Shown piece by piece: positions 43,188 to 52,219 of a stretch of DNA of 64,000 nucleotides. Under the pieces are notes generated by a model. It did not search any database and had not been told where the DNA came from. It saw nothing but the letters and a program-made list of their open reading frames with translations. Made by a program: the position numbers and the translations under genes. Numbering within the stretch: the stretch's first letter is position 1; every line of letters starts with the position of its first letter. Source of the stretch: Roseburia hominis (GTDB lineage Bacteria; Bacillota; Clostridia; Lachnospirales; Lachnospiraceae); assembly GCA_040702975.1 (NCBI GenBank), contig CP159990.1, positions 1,240,001 to 1,304,000 of the forward strand, in the 5' to 3' direction.

Positions 43188-44114
43188 ATGAAATTAAAAA
43201 CCGTAAAAAAAGCATTCGCACTTACCCTTGCCGCCGTTATGGCAGCAACTCTGTTAACAGCCTGCGGAGGTGGTGAAGACACGTCTGGTGATGACAGCGC
43301 AAATAAAGATTCTGGCGCCACGACCGAATTCGACGCTTCAAACGACATCACCGTAGTATCCCGTGAGGACGGCTCCGGCACCAGAGGCGCTTTCATTGAA
43401 TTGTTCGGAATCGAAGAAAAAGATGAAAGTGGTGAGAAGGTTGACAGAACAACGGTCGATGCCAACATCACCAACAGCACGGAGGTCATGATGTCCAGTG
43501 TGGCCGGTAACGAATACGCCATTGGCTATGCTTCCTTAGGTTCTCTCTCCGACACGGTAAAAGCGGTGAAGATCGACGGAGCCGAGCCGACGGAAGATAA
43601 TATCAAATCCGGAACCTACAAGGTATTCCGTCCGTTTAACATTGCGACTAAAGGCGATCCCTCCGATATCACTCAGGATTTCATCAATTTCATCTTAAGC
43701 GAAGAAGGCCAGAAGGTGGTATCTGATAACGGCTATATTGCACTTGATGGGGCTAAAGCATTTGAGTCAAACGGCGCGACAGGCAAAGTGGTAGTGGCAG
43801 GTTCTTCCTCAGTCACTCCGGTCATGGAAAAACTCAAAGAGGCATATGAGGCAGTCAACAAAGATGCTGAAATTGAGATTAATACGAGCGACTCTACTAC
43901 GGGAATGACGTCCACTATGACAGGCATCTGCGACATCGGAATGGCGTCGCGTGAACTCAAAGAAGAGGAAGCAAAAGAACTTACTGCGACCGTGATTGCG
44001 AACGATGGAATTGCAGTGATCGTAAATAAGAGCAATCCGGTGGAAGATCTGACCAGTGAGCAGGTAAAGGCAATCTTTGTAGGAGAGAGCACCGCCTGGG
44101 AAGAACTCCAGTAA
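43188..44114 (+). CDS. pstS: phosphate-binding lipoprotein PstS, domain order permuted
   Basis: A 308-aa lipoprotein (lipobox LLTAC) that captures phosphate outside the membrane for the Pst transporter. Both PstS halves are present, but in swapped order relative to E. coli or B. subtilis PstS: the segment with VVSREDGSGTRGAF and FRPFNIATKG comes first, and the usual N-terminal segment VVVAGSSSVTPVMEKL...GMASRELKEEE...IANDGIAVIVNKSNPV comes last. This is a circular permutation. The phosphate-binding SGTRG and SSSVTP motifs are both kept. Start ATG behind gggagg. First gene of pstSCAB-phoU-phoPR. Confidence 0.92.
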   Translation: MKLKTVKKAFALTLAAVMAATLLTACGGGEDTSGDDSANKDSGATTEFDASNDITVVSREDGSGTRGAFIELFGIEEKDESGEKVDRTTVDANITNSTEVMMSSVAGNEYAIGYASLGSLSDTVKAVKIDGAEPTEDNIKSGTYKVFRPFNIATKGDPSDITQDFINFILSEEGQKVVSDNGYIALDGAKAFESNGATGKVVVAGSSSVTPVMEKLKEAYEAVNKDAEIEINTSDSTTGMTSTMTGICDIGMASRELKEEEAKELTATVIANDGIAVIVNKSNPVEDLTSEQVKAIFVGESTAWEELQ

Positions 44115-44144
44115 TAGGCAACTTAAAAATTGAGGTATTTCATT

Positions 44145-45032
44145 ATGAAAGCATGGAGTGAAAAAATCATGCGGGGCGTATTTTTTATTGCTGCCTGTAC
44201 ATCGGTACTGGCGGTTGCGCTCATTTGCATTTTCTTATTTGCGAACGGGATTCCGGCCATGAAGGAAATTGGATTTTTGAATTTTCTGAGAGGGACCACA
44301 TGGCGCCCGGGAAATGATATTTACGGTATATTTCCCATGATTCTGGGCAGCATTTATGTGACAGCCGGAGCCGTATTAATCGGAGTTCCGATCGCAATTC
44401 TGACCGCTGTTTTTATGGCAAAATACTGTCCAAAACGGATCTACCCGGTTCTCAAAGCGGCAACAGAATTACTGGCAGGTATCCCTTCTGTAATCTACGG
44501 CTTTTTCGGCTTGGTTGTCATGGTCCCGGCAATACGGAGTATCGGGGTGGCTTTAAGAAGAGCGGGGATTTTGGAAAAAGCAGGGGACGGGAACAGCATT
44601 TTGACGGCGTCTCTTCTGCTGGCAATGATGATTCTTCCTACCATTATCGGGGTGACAGAGTCTGCTATCCGCGCCGTACCGTCCCACTATTATGAAGGGG
44701 CCCTGGCCCTCGGCGCGACGCATGAGCAGAGCATTTTTAAAGTAGTGCTCCCGGCTGCCCGGTCAGGGCTTGTGGCAGGGACCGTACTTGGAATCGGCCG
44801 TGCCATAGGGGAGACCATGGCGGTAATCATGATCGCGGGAAATCAGCCGCGAATGCCGGAGAGCATTTTTGGAGGAATACGCACCATGACGGCCAACATC
44901 GTAATTGAGATGGGCTATGCGACGGGACTTCACAGGGAGGCGCTGATCGCGACGGCAGTGGTCCTGTTCGTGTTCATTCTGCTGATCAATTTTTGCGTAG
45001 CGATGCTGAACAGGAGGTCTGAGCATGAGTAA
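44145..45032 (+). CDS. pstC: phosphate ABC transporter permease PstC
   Basis: A 295-aa inner-membrane permease with about six helices. The ABC-permease EAA-loop appears as YEGALALGATHEQSIFKVVLPAARSGL, and ELLAGIPSVIYGFFGL is the PstC/PstA signature. ATG 44145 behind tgaggt is preferred to the TTG at 44130. It overlaps pstA by 8 nt. Confidence 0.95.
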   Translation: MKAWSEKIMRGVFFIAACTSVLAVALICIFLFANGIPAMKEIGFLNFLRGTTWRPGNDIYGIFPMILGSIYVTAGAVLIGVPIAILTAVFMAKYCPKRIYPVLKAATELLAGIPSVIYGFFGLVVMVPAIRSIGVALRRAGILEKAGDGNSILTASLLLAMMILPTIIGVTESAIRAVPSHYYEGALALGATHEQSIFKVVLPAARSGLVAGTVLGIGRAIGETMAVIMIAGNQPRMPESIFGGIRTMTANIVIEMGYATGLHREALIATAVVLFVFILLINFCVAMLNRRSEHE

Positions 45033-45897
45033 AAAAATGAAACAGAGGCTGATTTCATACCGTAACGCGCCGTTATCCGCTTTGCTGGCATTTCTTGTGC
45101 TTCTTGCGGCGGCGCTTACCTTTACCGTATTACTTTTTCTGATCGGTTATATCCTGATTAAAGGGGTGCCGCACATTACGGCAGATTTGTTTTCACCCAC
45201 CTATACTTCGGAAAATGTGTCGCTGGTTCCGGCGCTTATCAATACCGTAATCATGACACTGATGGCGCTGGCGATCGCAGTTCCTTTGGGAATCTTTTCC
45301 GCAGTTTTCCTTGTGGAGTACGCGAAGAAAGGAAACAGGTTCGTGGGAATTATTCGGCTTACGACAGAGACCCTGCAGGGAATTCCTTCAATCGTATACG
45401 GACTTTTCGGACTGTTGTTCTTCGTTACTACCTTAAAATGGGGCATGTCCCTGCTTGCGGGAGCATTTACCCTGTCGATCATGATTCTTCCGCTGATCAT
45501 GCGGACGACGGAGGAAGCCCTGAAATCGGTGCCGGATACCTACCGGGAAGGGAGCTTTGGCCTGGGTGCCGGGAAGCTTCGGACAATCTTCCGTATCGTT
45601 CTTCCAGCAGCGGTCCCGGGAATACTGGCGGGCGTGATTCTTGCGGTCGGGCGTGTGGTTGGTGAGACGGCGGCGCTGATGTACACCTCGGGAACGGTTG
45701 CGAAGGTGCCGGACAATCTGATGGGGGCGGGCAGAACGCTGGCGTTACATATGTATACTCTTGCAACTGAAGGCCTGCACACGGATAAGGCCTATGCGAC
45801 TGCGGTGATTCTTCTGGTTCTGGTGATCGGGATTAACCTGCTGTCGACCCTGGTGGCGAAAAAGATTACGAAAGGAAATGGAAATGGCGAAAATTAG
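45025..45897 (+). CDS. pstA: phosphate ABC transporter permease PstA
   Basis: A 290-aa permease, partner of Pst[20 protein letters not shown] and [27 protein letters not shown] mark the PstA family. Start within the end of pstC behind caggaggt; its 3' end overlaps the pstB start. Confidence 0.95.
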   Translation: MSKKMKQRLISYRNAPLSALLAFLVLLAAALTFTVLLFLIGYILIKGVPHITADLFSPTYTSENVSLVPALINTVIMTLMALAIAVPLGIFSAVFLVEYAKKGNRFVGIIRLTTETLQGIPSIVYGLFGLLFFVTTLKWGMSLLAGAFTLSIMILPLIMRTTEEALKSVPDTYREGSFGLGAGKLRTIFRIVLPAAVPGILAGVILAVGRVVGETAALMYTSGTVAKVPDNLMGAGRTLALHMYTLATEGLHTDKAYATAVILLVLVIGINLLSTLVAKKITKGNGNGEN

Positions 45898-46633
45898 TGT
45901 AAAGAACCTGGATTTATTTTATGGAGATTTCAAGGCGCTTAAGAAAGTGGATCTGGATATTGAGGCCAATAAGATCACCGCATTTATCGGGCCCAGCGGC
46001 TGCGGAAAGTCCACGCTTTTAAAATCCCTGAATCGTATGAATGACCTGGTGGAGGGGTGCCGGATCGAAGGAGATATCCTTCTGGACGGCGAAGATATTT
46101 ACGGAAATATGGACGTGAATCATCTGCGGAAACGGGTGGGAATGGTATTTCAAAAACCGAATCCATTTCCTATGAGCATATATGACAATATTGCCTATGG
46201 CCCGAGGACGCACGGAATCCGGTCCAAGGCAAAGTTAGATGATATCGTGGAGAAATCCCTGCGCGATGCGGCAATCTGGGAGGAGACCAAGGACAGACTG
46301 AAAAAAAGCGCCCTCGGCATGTCCGGCGGGCAGCAGCAGAGATTATGTATTGCCCGTGCGCTGGCGGTGCAGCCGGAAGTGCTCCTGATGGACGAACCGA
46401 CCTCCGCGCTGGACCCGATCTCTACGTCGAAGATAGAAGACCTTGCGATGGAGCTGAAAAAAGAATATACTATTGTCATGGTAACGCATAATATGCAGCA
46501 GGCCGTGCGGGTATCTGACAATACGGCGTTTTTCCTTCTGGGTGAGGTCATTGAGTACAATGATACGGAGAAATTATTCTCCATTCCGTCCGATAAGCGG
46601 ACAGAGGATTATATTACAGGGAGGTTTGGATAG
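45884..46633 (+). CDS. pstB: phosphate ABC transporter ATPase PstB
   Basis: A 249-aa ATPase of the Pst system. Walker [10 protein letters not shown], signature MSGGQQQR, Walker [13 protein letters not shown], and the family-specific [14 protein letters not shown]. Of two nearby ATGs, 45884 has better spacing from aaagga than 45878. It overlaps pstA by 14 nt. Confidence 0.96.
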   Translation: MAKISVKNLDLFYGDFKALKKVDLDIEANKITAFIGPSGCGKSTLLKSLNRMNDLVEGCRIEGDILLDGEDIYGNMDVNHLRKRVGMVFQKPNPFPMSIYDNIAYGPRTHGIRSKAKLDDIVEKSLRDAAIWEETKDRLKKSALGMSGGQQQRLCIARALAVQPEVLLMDEPTSALDPISTSKIEDLAMELKKEYTIVMVTHNMQQAVRVSDNTAFFLLGEVIEYNDTEKLFSIPSDKRTEDYITGRFG

Positions 46634-46634
46634 A

Positions 46635-47291
46635 ATGCGGAACCGATTTGACAGACAGCTTATAGAACTGAATCAACTGCTCATTCATATGGGTGAACTT
46701 TGCGAGACGGCTATCGAGGAAGTGGCGGCAGCTCTGGAGGAAAGGGATGTGCAGCGGGCACGCTCCGTGATCAGGGCAGATGAAGAGATTGATCACATGG
46801 AGAAGGATATTGAATCGCTTTGTCTGAAGCTCCTTTTGCAGCAGCAGCCGGTGGCAAAGGATCTGCGGCAAATCTCGGCCGCGCTTAAGATGATCACTGA
46901 TATGGAACGGATTGGGGATCAGACGGCAGACATTGCAGATATTGTGACGGCGGACACGATTCCGGAGGGGCAGAGTCTTACGGATATAGGCCGTATGGCT
47001 GAAGCGGCAGCGAGAATGGTGAGGGACAGTGTTTCCGCGTATGTGCAGAAGGATCTGGAACTGGCGAGAAGGGTCATGGAAGCCGATGATGAGGTGGATG
47101 CGCAGTTTGATATAGTAAAGTGTGAGCTGGTGACACAGATTTCCCAGAGTCAGGGGAATGGCGGAGATGAGATGATGGACCTTTTGATGATCGCAAAATA
47201 CCTGGAAAGGATTGGAGACCACGCGACCAATATCGCGGAGTGGGTGGAATTTTCCATCACGGGGACTCATGCGGGTGAGGTCCATGCCTAA
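46635..47291 (+). CDS. phoU: phosphate signalling protein PhoU
   Basis: A 218-aa helical protein with two PhoU repeats (ALKMITDMERIGDQTADIADI; LLMIAKYLERIGDHATNIAEW), each with the metal-binding E/D-x3-D pattern. It links the Pst transporter to the PhoR kinase. ATG 46635 follows gggagg and comes 1 nt after the pstB stop; the longer frame from 46542 is a shadow of pstB. Confidence 0.95.
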   Translation: MRNRFDRQLIELNQLLIHMGELCETAIEEVAAALEERDVQRARSVIRADEEIDHMEKDIESLCLKLLLQQQPVAKDLRQISAALKMITDMERIGDQTADIADIVTADTIPEGQSLTDIGRMAEAAARMVRDSVSAYVQKDLELARRVMEADDEVDAQFDIVKCELVTQISQSQGNGGDEMMDLLMIAKYLERIGDHATNIAEWVEFSITGTHAGEVHA

Positions 47292-47348
47292 AATCAGGCA
47301 TTATCATAGCGTCTGGGAATATTTATGCCGTTATAAAAGCGGAGGAAA

Positions 47349-48035
47349 ATGGAGAACGATATGATTTATTGTGTGGAAGATGACGGAAATATCCGGGAAT
47401 TGGTTGTCTATACTCTGGAGACCACGGGGTACCACGCCCGCGGCTTCGGGGAAGGGGCAGCATTATTTGAAGCTCTGGCAGAGGAAGTGCCGGAGCTTGT
47501 TCTGCTTGATATCATGCTGCCGGGAATGGACGGCATGGAGATCTTAAAGAAAATGAAGGAGTCGGCGCGGACGCGCCATATTCCGGTGATCATGCTGACA
47601 GCAAAGGGGACGGAATATGATAAGGTCATGGGGCTTGACGCAGGGGCAGACGACTATGTGACGAAGCCCTTTGGCATGATGGAACTGATATCCCGTGTCC
47701 GTGCGGTGCTGCGAAGAAGTACGAAGGATTCCGGGGACGATATTTACCGCTTTGGAGAGCTTCTGATGGACGTGAAAAAGCATATAGTGACTGTAGAAGG
47801 GAGTGAGATTTCCCTGACGCTCAAGGAATTTGAATTGCTCAGACACCTGATGGAGAACCGAGGAATCGTGCTGACCCGTGACCGCCTTCTGGAAGAGATC
47901 TGGGGGTATGATTTTGACGGGGAGACCCGGACGGTAGATGTCCATGTGCGGACGCTCAGACAGAAACTGGGAAGTGCGGGAGAGCGGATCGAGACGGTGC
48001 GCGGGGTCGGGTACCGGATAGGAGATAAGGAATGA
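47349..48035 (+). CDS. phoP: PhoB/PhoP-type response regulator
   Basis: A 228-aa OmpR-family regulator. Receiver: acidic pair VEDDGN, phospho-acceptor Asp in LLDIMLPGMDG, Thr in MLTAKG and Lys in VTKPFG. C-terminal winged helix: LTLKEFELLRHLMENRGIVLTRDRLLEEIWGY. Operon position after phoU makes it the phosphate regulator; it probably binds the boxes before pstS. Start behind gcggagg. Confidence 0.92.
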   Translation: MENDMIYCVEDDGNIRELVVYTLETTGYHARGFGEGAALFEALAEEVPELVLLDIMLPGMDGMEILKKMKESARTRHIPVIMLTAKGTEYDKVMGLDAGADDYVTKPFGMMELISRVRAVLRRSTKDSGDDIYRFGELLMDVKKHIVTVEGSEISLTLKEFELLRHLMENRGIVLTRDRLLEEIWGYDFDGETRTVDVHVRTLRQKLGSAGERIETVRGVGYRIGDKE

Positions 48036-49345
48036 GGAAGAGGATTCAAAAAAATCTGCTGATGATCGTATCACTGGCACTGCTATTATCCTATCTTATC
48101 ATGACGGTATTTATTTACCGGCAGACGCTTCTGATCATGCGGGAAGAACTGGAGCAGGAGGCCGGTTATATTCAGGCGGCAGTTATGATTTCCGGGGAAG
48201 AGTATCTGCGGGAAATGGACGATGTCCAGAAGGATACCAGGATCACACAGATAGGTTCTGATGGGCGGGTTTTATATGATTCTGTGCAGGATGATGCCAC
48301 GCTGGAAAATCACAGCTCCCGGAATGAAGTGCAGGAGGCGTTTAAAAACGGAACCGGGCAGGATATCCGTATGTCGGATACGGTGGGACGGGAGATGTTC
48401 TATTATGCCGTGCTTCTTCCGGACGGTACGGTGCTCAGAGTGTCCAAGGGAATGAGCACGGTCTGGCATACAGCTTTTCGGATTCTGCCGTTTATGGCGG
48501 GAACAGGGGTATTCCTTGCCGTGATTTCATGGATTCTGGCACGTTTGCAGGTGTCACGCCTGATTCGCCCAATCAATGCACTGGATCTGGAACATCCGCT
48601 GCAAACGGAGGTCTATGAGGAGCTTTCCCCCCTTTTGGAGCGGATTGACCGCCAGAATAAGGAAAAAGAGAAGATAGAGCAGATGCGGAGGGAATTTTCA
48701 GCGAACGTTTCTCATGAATTAAAGACGCCGCTCACCTCCATATCCGGGTATGCGGAGATTATGATGAACGGTCTGGTCAAAAAGGAAGACGTCCCGCAGT
48801 TCTCTGCAAGAATCTATCATGAGGCCAGCCGTATGATCGCTTTGGTGGGCGACATTATCAAGCTGTCCCGTCTTGATGAAGGAAGCATCGAGCTGGAGAA
48901 GGAGGAGGTAGATCTCTATCAGCTCACGCGGGAAATCGTGAGCCGGCTGGCTCTGGAGGCGGGCAAGCGCGGCGTGCGTATGGAAGTCGTAGGGGAGCCT
49001 GTCGTGATCCGGGGAATCCGCCAGATTCTGGACGAGATGATTTACAATTTATGTGAGAATGCAGTGAAATACAATGTGGAAAACGGAACAGTGAGCATCT
49101 GGGTCGGGAAAACGCTTTCGGGCAGCAAGGTGATCGTAAAGGATACCGGAATCGGAATTCCAAAGGAGCATATAGAGCGGATCTTCGAGAGGTTCTACCG
49201 GGTGGATAAGAGTCATTCCAGGGAAAGCGGGGGGACCGGCCTTGGGCTTTCTATTGTAAAACACGGGGCAATTCTTCATGGAGCCAGGATTGAGGTAGAA
49301 AGCGACAGCGGAAAAGGGACGAAAATGGAGTTGATTTTCCCTTAA
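48032..49345 (+). CDS. phoR: PhoR-type sensor histidine kinase
   Basis: A 437-aa membrane kinase: transmembrane helix 1 (LMIVSLALLLSYLIMTVFIY), an extracytoplasmic domain of about 110 residues, helix 2 (ILPFMAGTGVFLAVISWILA), then HisKA with FSANVSHELKTPLTSISGY and HATPase with YNLCENAVKYN, VKDTGIGIP and GTGLGLSIVKHGA. ATGA overlap with the regulator gene. End of the pst-pho cluster. Confidence 0.92.
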   Translation: MRKRIQKNLLMIVSLALLLSYLIMTVFIYRQTLLIMREELEQEAGYIQAAVMISGEEYLREMDDVQKDTRITQIGSDGRVLYDSVQDDATLENHSSRNEVQEAFKNGTGQDIRMSDTVGREMFYYAVLLPDGTVLRVSKGMSTVWHTAFRILPFMAGTGVFLAVISWILARLQVSRLIRPINALDLEHPLQTEVYEELSPLLERIDRQNKEKEKIEQMRREFSANVSHELKTPLTSISGYAEIMMNGLVKKEDVPQFSARIYHEASRMIALVGDIIKLSRLDEGSIELEKEEVDLYQLTREIVSRLALEAGKRGVRMEVVGEPVVIRGIRQILDEMIYNLCENAVKYNVENGTVSIWVGKTLSGSKVIVKDTGIGIPKEHIERIFERFYRVDKSHSRESGGTGLGLSIVKHGAILHGARIEVESDSGKGTKMELIFP

Positions 49346-49406
49346 GATGTGTTAAAAAAATGACGAAAATGCCTGAAAATAAAGGATAAAAGCGCAAATG
49401 ATTGGT

Positions 49407-49435
49407 TTGACTTTTCCATTGGTTTTGTCTATAAT
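49407..49435 (+). promoter_or_regulatory. sigma-A promoter of grdX-tetR
   Basis: TTGACT (49407-49412), 17-bp spacer, TATAAT (49430-49435), 30 bp before the grdX start. Confidence 0.75.
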
Positions 49436-49464
49436 GAATAGGGAAAGGAAGAAGGGATTTGCGT

Positions 49465-49854
49465 ATGTGGGATATTGAGAAGGCAATTTTGATTACGAAT
49501 AATGATCGTGTGTATGAGAAGTATAAAGAGATATTGACTGTAGTGTTGGTGGATTCTTATGAAGAGGTTTTGATAAAGGCCCGGGATATGGTGTATGACA
49601 GACATATTCTGCTTACGCATCCGCAGGCGTCCAGCTTGAAGCCGAATCAGACACCTTATCGTTCGGTCGTTGTTTATCCGAAAGGAGAGGAGGATAATAC
49701 CAATGATATCCTCCTGATCGAGAAATGTCTGGAGACTTATTATCAGTGGCAGGAGATAGCTCCCACGCCTCGCAGATATGAGGACAGAGTTGCTTATGAT
49801 TTTAAGACCATTGATTTATCTGTTATCGACAATATCATTCCCAGAATTTCTTAA
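49465..49854 (+). CDS. grdX: GrdX family protein
   Basis: A 129-aa soluble protein of the GrdX family, found almost only beside glycine, sarcosine or betaine reductase genes; role unknown. Typical segments are AILITNNDRVYEKYK, ARDMVYDRHILLTHPQASSLKPNQTPYRSVV. ATG 49465 has gaaggg at 8 nt; a TTG two codons earlier is less likely. It precedes the TetR regulator and the grdE/grdB-like genes, supporting the assignment. Confidence 0.82.
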   Translation: MWDIEKAILITNNDRVYEKYKEILTVVLVDSYEEVLIKARDMVYDRHILLTHPQASSLKPNQTPYRSVVVYPKGEEDNTNDILLIEKCLETYYQWQEIAPTPRRYEDRVAYDFKTIDLSVIDNIIPRIS

Positions 49855-49880
49855 AATCAATGACAAGGATGTGGAGGGAT

Positions 49881-50579
49881 ATGACCGAAGAGTCCACAAA
49901 GGCCTATATTAAAGGGCTGTCCAGGCGCGACTATATCCAGAAGGTCCATGATCTGATCAAGGAGGAAGGACTGGAAGCGATTTCGATTCGCCGGATAGCC
50001 AAAGAACTCGGCTGCTCGTCTGCCAGCTTATACCGGCATTTTGAGAGTCTCTCGGAACTGCTTTATTATGCAGAGCTGAGAACGCTTACGGATTACATTG
50101 TAAGGCTGAATGAGGCAGAGAAGAAGTGGGAGAACATATGGGATCTTTACGTTGGAGTATGGGACTGCTACAGCAGGGAGGCATTTGCACACCCGGAGGC
50201 GTATAATCTGTTGTTTTTTGAGTATACGAACGAGAAGCTGAAGAATTCTATTAAGGAATACTATGAGATGTTTCCGGAGGATATTAAGGAGACGAATCAG
50301 ATTTTTTTTGAAATGCTCAAATGCGCCGATTTCATGGGAAGAGATTATCAGATGTGCCTGAGGTGTGTTCAGGCAAAGGTGCTCAAAAGTGAGGACGCCA
50401 CCCGGCTGAACCGGCTGGCCTGTCTTTTGTTCAAGGGCTATTTTAAGGGAGTTCTTGATGACGGGATCAGACCGGAAGAGATTGACGAACGTGTAAAACT
50501 GTTTGTTGAGGATCTGGAGTTGGTAGTACGCGCACTGGCGATTGATTTGCAGGGTTATGAAGGATACCACAGAGTGTAG
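49881..50579 (+). CDS. TetR-family transcriptional regulator
   Basis: A 232-aa regulator. The N-terminal HTH is GLEAISIRRIAKELGCSSASLYRHFESLSELLYYA; the remaining 150 residues form an all-helical ligand-binding domain. ATG 49881 has ggaggg very close; an ATG at 49860 is the alternative. It lies between grdX and grdE; palindromes in the grdE promoter (50761-50880) are its likely operators. Terminated at 50606. Confidence 0.88.
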   Translation: MTEESTKAYIKGLSRRDYIQKVHDLIKEEGLEAISIRRIAKELGCSSASLYRHFESLSELLYYAELRTLTDYIVRLNEAEKKWENIWDLYVGVWDCYSREAFAHPEAYNLLFFEYTNEKLKNSIKEYYEMFPEDIKETNQIFFEMLKCADFMGRDYQMCLRCVQAKVLKSEDATRLNRLACLLFKGYFKGVLDDGIRPEEIDERVKLFVEDLELVVRALAIDLQGYEGYHRV

Positions 50580-50605
50580 AGGCGATTGTGGTGTCAGATG
50601 TCAGG

Positions 50606-50632
50606 AAAAAAGAGGCTTTGGGCCTCTTTTTT
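50606..50632 (+). terminator. terminator after tetR
   Basis: AAAAAAGAGGC-tttgg-GCCTCTTTTTTC. A palindromic repeat unit starts 13 nt later. Confidence 0.88.
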
Positions 50633-50645
50633 CTTGTGCTGCCAG

Positions 50646-50679
50646 GCATACCAGAGTAAAGGTCCGGTGGACCTACAGG
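50646..50679 (+). repeat. single degenerate palindromic repeat unit
   Basis: GCATACCAGAGTAAAGG-TCCGGTGGACCT, with the 3' part lost. Again it sits directly behind a terminator. Confidence 0.75.
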
Positions 50680-50760
50680 AGTTGCATCTTGCACAATTTT
50701 ACTATATAAACTGATAATACATTACCAAGACAAAGTGAAAAAGCGCTATAGAAAATTTCT

Positions 50761-50880
50761 ATATTGCGACAATATTTATAAAAAACCTTGCATGTTATCG
50801 CGATTAGTTGTATAATGTGAAATATAGAAACGGGATACGGCCTAGCCGATATTTTTTTTGGTGGCTTGTTATCGCGATTA
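50761..50880 (+). promoter_or_regulatory. grdEB promoter with palindromic operators
   Basis: Promoter TTGCAT (50788-50793), 17-bp spacer, TATAAT (50811-50816). The 13-bp string GTTATCGCGATTA, with a palindromic TATCGCGATTA core, fills the spacer (50794-50806) and recurs at 50868-50880. A separate perfect dyad ATATTG-CGA-CAATAT lies at 50761-50775. A bound regulator would block the polymerase; the TetR protein encoded upstream is the obvious candidate (inference). Confidence 0.75.
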
Positions 50881-50909
50881 CAAAAATTTTATAAAAGGAG
50901 GGAACTTGT

Positions 50910-52199
50910 ATGAAATTGGAACTCGGTAAAATTGAGATCAAAGATATCCAATTTGCAGACAGAACTTACATTGAGGATCATGTGCTTTATGTAAACAAAG
51001 AAGAAGTAGAAGCCATGGTACTGGAAGATGATAAGCTGCTTGAATGTCATCTGGATATTGCAAGACCGGGCGAGAAAACAAGAATCACACCGGTCAAGGA
51101 TGTTATTGAGCCGCGTGTAAAGGTTAGCGGAGGCGGGGAGATCTTCCCGGGAATTTTAGGAAAGGTAACACCTCCGGTCGGCGAGGGAAGAACCCACGCA
51201 CTGGACGGCTGCTGTGTAGTGACCGTTGGACGGATCGTTGGATTCCAGGAAGGTGTTATCGATATGAGCGGTGTGGCAGCAGATTACTGCCCGTTCTCAA
51301 AGACCGTGAATCTGTGTGTTGTCATTGAGCCACAGGAGGGTCTTGAGACACACGTATATGAGAAAGCAGGACGTATGGCCGGCCTTAAAGTAGCTGCATA
51401 TCTTGGGGAGGCAGGAAAGAATGTAGAGCCTGATGTGCTTGAGACCTATGAGACCAAACCGATTTTCGAGCAGGCAGCCGAGTATCCGGACCTTCCGAAG
51501 GTTGGATATGTACATATGCTGCAGTCTCAGGGACTTCTGCATGACACCTATTATTATGGAGTAGATGCAAAGCAGTTTGTACCGACCCTCATGTACCCGA
51601 CAGAGATCATGGACGGCGCGATCGTTTCCGGTAACTGTGTGGCTCCGTGTGATAAGGTTACGACCTATCATCATCTGCACAATCCGGTTATTGATGAGTG
51701 CTACAAGCGTCACGGAAAAGAGATCAACTTCATGGGCGTGATCCTGACAAATGAGAATGTATTCCTTGCTGATAAGGAACGTCATTCCGACATGGTAGCA
51801 AAGCTGGCTGAGTGGATGGGACTTGACGGTGTTCTGATCACAGAAGAAGGATACGGCAACCCGGATACAGACCTTATGATGAATTGCCGCAAGGTAGAGA
51901 GAAAGGGAACCAAGGTGGTTCTGATCACAGATGAGTTCCCGGGCAAAGACGGTAAATCTCAGTCATTAGCAGATACCTGTGACGAGGCAACTGCACTTGC
52001 ATCCTGTGGACAGGGCAATATGACCCTTCAGTTCCCAGCTATGGACAAAGTCATCGGTATGCAGGATTACATTGAAAGCCAGATCGGCGGCTGGGCTGGC
52101 TGTATCAATGAGGACGGCTCATTCGAGGCCGAAATTCAGATCATTATCGCATCTACGATAGCGAACGGCTTTAACAAGCTGGCTGCTAGAGGATACTAG
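50910..52199 (+). CDS. grdE: glycine/sarcosine/betaine reductase component B, alpha/beta proprotein
   Basis: A 429-aa proprotein of the GrdE/GrdG/GrdI family, substrate-specific component B of the Stickland-type reductases that reduce glycine, sarcosine or betaine to acetyl phosphate. The self-cleavage site is GNCVAPCDK with Asn242-Cys243; Cys243 becomes the carbonyl-bearing N-terminus that forms a Schiff base with the substrate amine. Start ATG behind aaaaggaggg. Which amine is used cannot be fixed; the CVAPCDKVTTYHHL sequence and the neighbouring SNF transporter are compatible with glycine, sarcosine or betaine. grdA, grdC and grdD are not in the window. Confidence 0.88.
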   Translation: MKLELGKIEIKDIQFADRTYIEDHVLYVNKEEVEAMVLEDDKLLECHLDIARPGEKTRITPVKDVIEPRVKVSGGGEIFPGILGKVTPPVGEGRTHALDGCCVVTVGRIVGFQEGVIDMSGVAADYCPFSKTVNLCVVIEPQEGLETHVYEKAGRMAGLKVAAYLGEAGKNVEPDVLETYETKPIFEQAAEYPDLPKVGYVHMLQSQGLLHDTYYYGVDAKQFVPTLMYPTEIMDGAIVSGNCVAPCDKVTTYHHLHNPVIDECYKRHGKEINFMGVILTNENVFLADKERHSDMVAKLAEWMGLDGVLITEEGYGNPDTDLMMNCRKVERKGTKVVLITDEFPGKDGKSQSLADTCDEATALASCGQGNMTLQFPAMDKVIGMQDYIESQIGGWAGCINEDGSFEAEIQIIIASTIANGFNKLAARGY

Positions 52200-52219
52200 G
52201 AAAGGGGGATTAGAAAGTT

